Of a DNA stretch of 64,000 nt, positions 62,137 through 64,000 are shown in pieces. Position numbers and translations under genes: made by a program. Each line of letters begins with the position of its first letter. Position 1 is the stretch's first letter. The notes under the pieces are model-generated. The model was not told the origin of the DNA. It did not search any database and saw only the letters and a program-made list of their open reading frames with translations. The DNA is from Lucifuga dentata (Eukaryota > Chordata > Actinopteri > Ophidiiformes > Bythitidae), in assembly GCA_014773175.1 (NCBI GenBank), contig VXCM01001416.1, positions 1 through 64,000 of the forward strand. The letters run 5' to 3'.

Positions 62137-62271
62137 GTATTTTAAATCTGTGGTATCGATGTTACGTGTTCTTTGAATTTTCATTTGTTTTGTTTGTTTT
62201 ACGNGTATTTTAAATCTGTGGTATCGATGTTACGTGTTCTTTGAATTTTCATTTGTTTTGTTTGTTTTACG
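62137..62271. repeat. Exact 67 bp direct duplication around an N (assembly scar)
   Basis: 62137-62203 and 62205-62271 are identical around N (62204). Same length as the scar 285 bp upstream. Confidence 0.88.
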
Positions 62272-62383
62272 TTCCTCGTTTTTTTAAATCTGTGAAGCAC
62301 TTCGTGACTTTTGTCTATGAAGGGTGCTATATAACTAAATTTTACTTACTTACTTACTTACAACATAGAGCTGGAGAGAACCA

Positions 62384-62430
62384 GGTGAGAGATTGTGTGT
62401 CTGTGTGTGTGTGCGTGTGCGTGTGTGAGA
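62384..62430. repeat. (GT)n-rich microsatellite
   Basis: GTGTGTCTGTGTGTGTGCGT-type interrupted run just downstream of the LINE tail. Confidence 0.85.
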
Positions 62431-62561
62431 TACTGAGAAATGTGTTTGCGTGTGTAGTGTAAGTTCTTCTGCCATTTTAACATACTGTAGTGAGTGAGGA
62501 AGTTTTGTTTCTGTAAAGTAATTCTTGTAATGTCTGATATTTTGGACATTTGTGTCTTAAG

Positions 62562-62596
62562 CTGGCCAATCAGCATCTCGTATGCTGATTGGCCAG
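62562..62596. repeat. Perfect 15 bp hairpin with CCAAT in the stem
   Basis: CTGGCCAATCAGCAT and ATGCTGATTGGCCAG flank CTCGT. An outer TGTCTT (left) and AAGACA (right) extend the pairing with a short interruption. Confidence 0.93.
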
Positions 62597-62599
62597 AAC

Positions 62600-63139
62600 A
62601 AAGACACTGACATCGATGCTATAATCTGTGTATGAATATTATTTAGTTTAATTCATTCGATTAAGGTAAATCCCATCTATAAAATACCATATACTTTTCC
62701 ATTTCTTACTGGTTCCTAAAATGACTAAGGATGTTCAGATTAGCCGTTTACTACTTATCAAACATAAAACAATGTCAGAGTTTCCAAATTAAAACAATTT
62801 AGAAGCCACAGTTTAGAAAATGTAATTAAAAAAGTCCCTGGGTTCATGTGGGAAAAAGTTAAATTGTGTCTTTTCTCCTTGTGTCTTGCAGCGGCTTTCA
62901 ATAGCCTTAACTTGCTGTGGCTGCAATCTACTTTCAGTTCAGTATGGAGGAGGGATTTGACAGGGTGTAGGTGAGGAAGATGGATATCCAGTTTGCAATG
63001 CGAGCCGAAAACAAGTTGCGGCTAAAGGATTCAGCACGTCTAACACACTTCAGGATCTTACATATCACCATCCAGTCAAGTCAATGCAAAGCTCTCCGCT
63101 AGCTAATGTTACCATCTAGGTTTAGCTGGTGGTTTGTCT
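62600..63139. other. Unassigned sequence
   Basis: No exon or transposon end was recognised. Confidence 0.4.
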
Positions 63140-63164
63140 TACCCACAAAGTTAAATTAAATTTT

Positions 63165-63397
63165 TTTTCCCCCACCTATGGCTCCTATTGCACACCTGGC
63201 CATATGAGCAGAGGGAATCTCTCTCTCTCTCTCTCTGAATTTTCTCTCCTGAGCTTTTCTTTCATTTTTTATTTTTTTTTACCTTATATAAGGTTTTTTA
63301 TGGAGCTTGTGCTGGGTCAGGAACCACTGATATGTGGCCCTGTAAAGTCCTTTGAGACATTGTATGTTATATTGGGCTTGACTTAAATTAAACATTT
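63165..63397 (+). mobile_element. L2-type LINE/SINE 3' end fragment
   Basis: ACTGATATGTGGCCCTGTAA, AGTCCTTTGAGACATTGTAT and TTATATTGGGCTTGACTTAA match the teleost 3' tail motif CTGTAAAGCCCTTTGAGACA...ATATTGGGCTATA (family knowledge). The upstream T-rich part (63232-63300) with a (CT)n run at 63219-63236 also suits this 3' UTR. No coding part remains. Confidence 0.6.
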
Positions 63398-64000
63398 AAA
63401 AAAAATGACAGCTAGGATATTTATTTGCATTAATGCTAAAGGAAGTTCTATGGTCTGTGATCATTTTATTTAAAAAAAAAAAATCACTTTTGTTTATTTT
63501 TGTTTATTTGGAAAAGGCAGAGGCAGATGCTGCATTATTATACTGCATGATTTTGGTTTCAAAGGATAAAGAATCAGTGAAGTTTTCTTATTTGTCATCT
63601 TATTAGTTATCTTATTTGTGTAGTCATACATATTTTCTCTGAAGGACAAAAATATGTTAATTCTGACAGCATTGGTTTTGGTGTTTTACATAATAAATAT
63701 TCATGAAACCAGGAAGCAGCGACTATTTTCCTGACTATATTCACATTCACACCATCTAAAGCTCAAACTGTGACATCTCTAATGATGACAAGTCGCATAT
63801 ATTACTTGATTGCATTCAAGTCAAATCAAATTTTGTTTATTGGTTTGAAAAGCTTGCAGGTCTCTTCAACAGTGCAGTGTCAAAATACAGACCTAAAATT
63901 ATGCATTAACATATACTATAAATACACACACATACACAATCTGTGCAAGATATCCATAGGATGCATAAAACGTGCAGTTGACATTAAACCATTCTACTAT
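63398..64000. other. Unassigned AT-rich window end
   Basis: No exon or clear element was recognised. TCAAATCAAATTTTGTTTAT at about 63821 could be the reverse of a LINE/SINE tail, but only about 20 bases support it. Confidence 0.35.

Larger units (their letters stand above)
61340..62361 (+). mobile_element. L2/CR1-group LINE, 5'-truncated 3' end
   Basis: The segment holds the C-terminal part of a reverse transcriptase, then a short 3' UTR and the tail GGGTGCTATATAACTAAATT leading into (TTAC)5 (62342-62361). The CACTT.GTGACTT...GGGTGCTATATAA ending is typical of L2/Rex1-group LINEs in fish. Two one-N assembly duplications (61785-61919 and 62137-62271) inflate its length. Collapsing one copy of each would shorten it by 136 bp including the N bases. 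L2 versus Rex1 is not resolved. Confidence 0.75.

Noticed and set aside
63815..63850. Reverse LINE/SINE tail near the window end
   Set aside because: Only about 20 bases resemble a tail and no adjoining element body can be identified.

Overview
This 64 kb window looks like non-coding DNA from a ray-finned (teleost) fish. It is AT-rich and has no bacterial-type gene layout. Every six-frame ORF is short, and I found no exon that I can assign to a host gene. It is filled with decayed transposable elements of the kinds common in teleosts: Tc1/mariner, hAT, PIF/Harbinger-like, TTAA-flanked, and the 3' ends of L2/CR1-group and RTE-type LINEs. It could be a large intron or an intergenic desert; the sequence alone does not say which.

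The most prominent structure is one repeat family present about thirteen times (about 1.7, 7.1, 11.0, 19.8, 22.8, 24.3, 28.2, 29.7, 32.4, 34.0, 38.4, 51.2 and 52.3 kb), in both orientations. Well-preserved copies are about 530-590 bp with inverted termini of roughly 95 bp that begin AGGACCATACC and end GGTATGGTCCT. At nearly every intact end they are bordered by TTAA. This is the signature of a non-autonomous cut-and-paste transposon with TTAA target duplications (piggyBac-like by that criterion). At least two sequence subfamilies are visible.

Other elements, left to right: a diverged repeat pair at 0.2-0.9 and 6.0-6.5 kb; fragments of a TIR family beginning GGGCCAGATTC at 9.1 and 10.7 kb, with an end-to-end copy at 26.0-27.1 kb; a hAT-like relic at 17.7-18.2 kb; a degenerate CCAAT-containing tandem repeat at 19.3 kb; a 392 bp TA-flanked Tc1/mariner-type MITE at 30.4 kb; a tRNA-like SINE relic at 31.0 kb; a 761 bp TIR element at 44.3-45.1 kb; a hAT-like relic at 45.4 kb; a GC-richer 569 bp TAA-flanked Harbinger-like MITE at 47.0 kb; LINE 3' ends at 50.1, 52.1 and 63.2 kb; a broken Tc1-like transposase element at 57.7-59.1 kb; and an L2/CR1-group reverse transcriptase relic at 61.4-62.4 kb.

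The window also carries clear assembly scars. There are nineteen single N characters. Most lie inside long poly-A/T or simple-repeat runs. Three (12399, 61852, 62204) are flanked by exact 61-67 bp direct duplications, which look like contig overlaps that were never merged. A set of perfect short-loop hairpins (51.16, 51.60, 56.18, 56.33 and 62.56 kb) is unusual and may record template-switch events or further artefacts. I found no new multi-gene system; the TTAA-flanked family and the hairpins are the most worthwhile leads.
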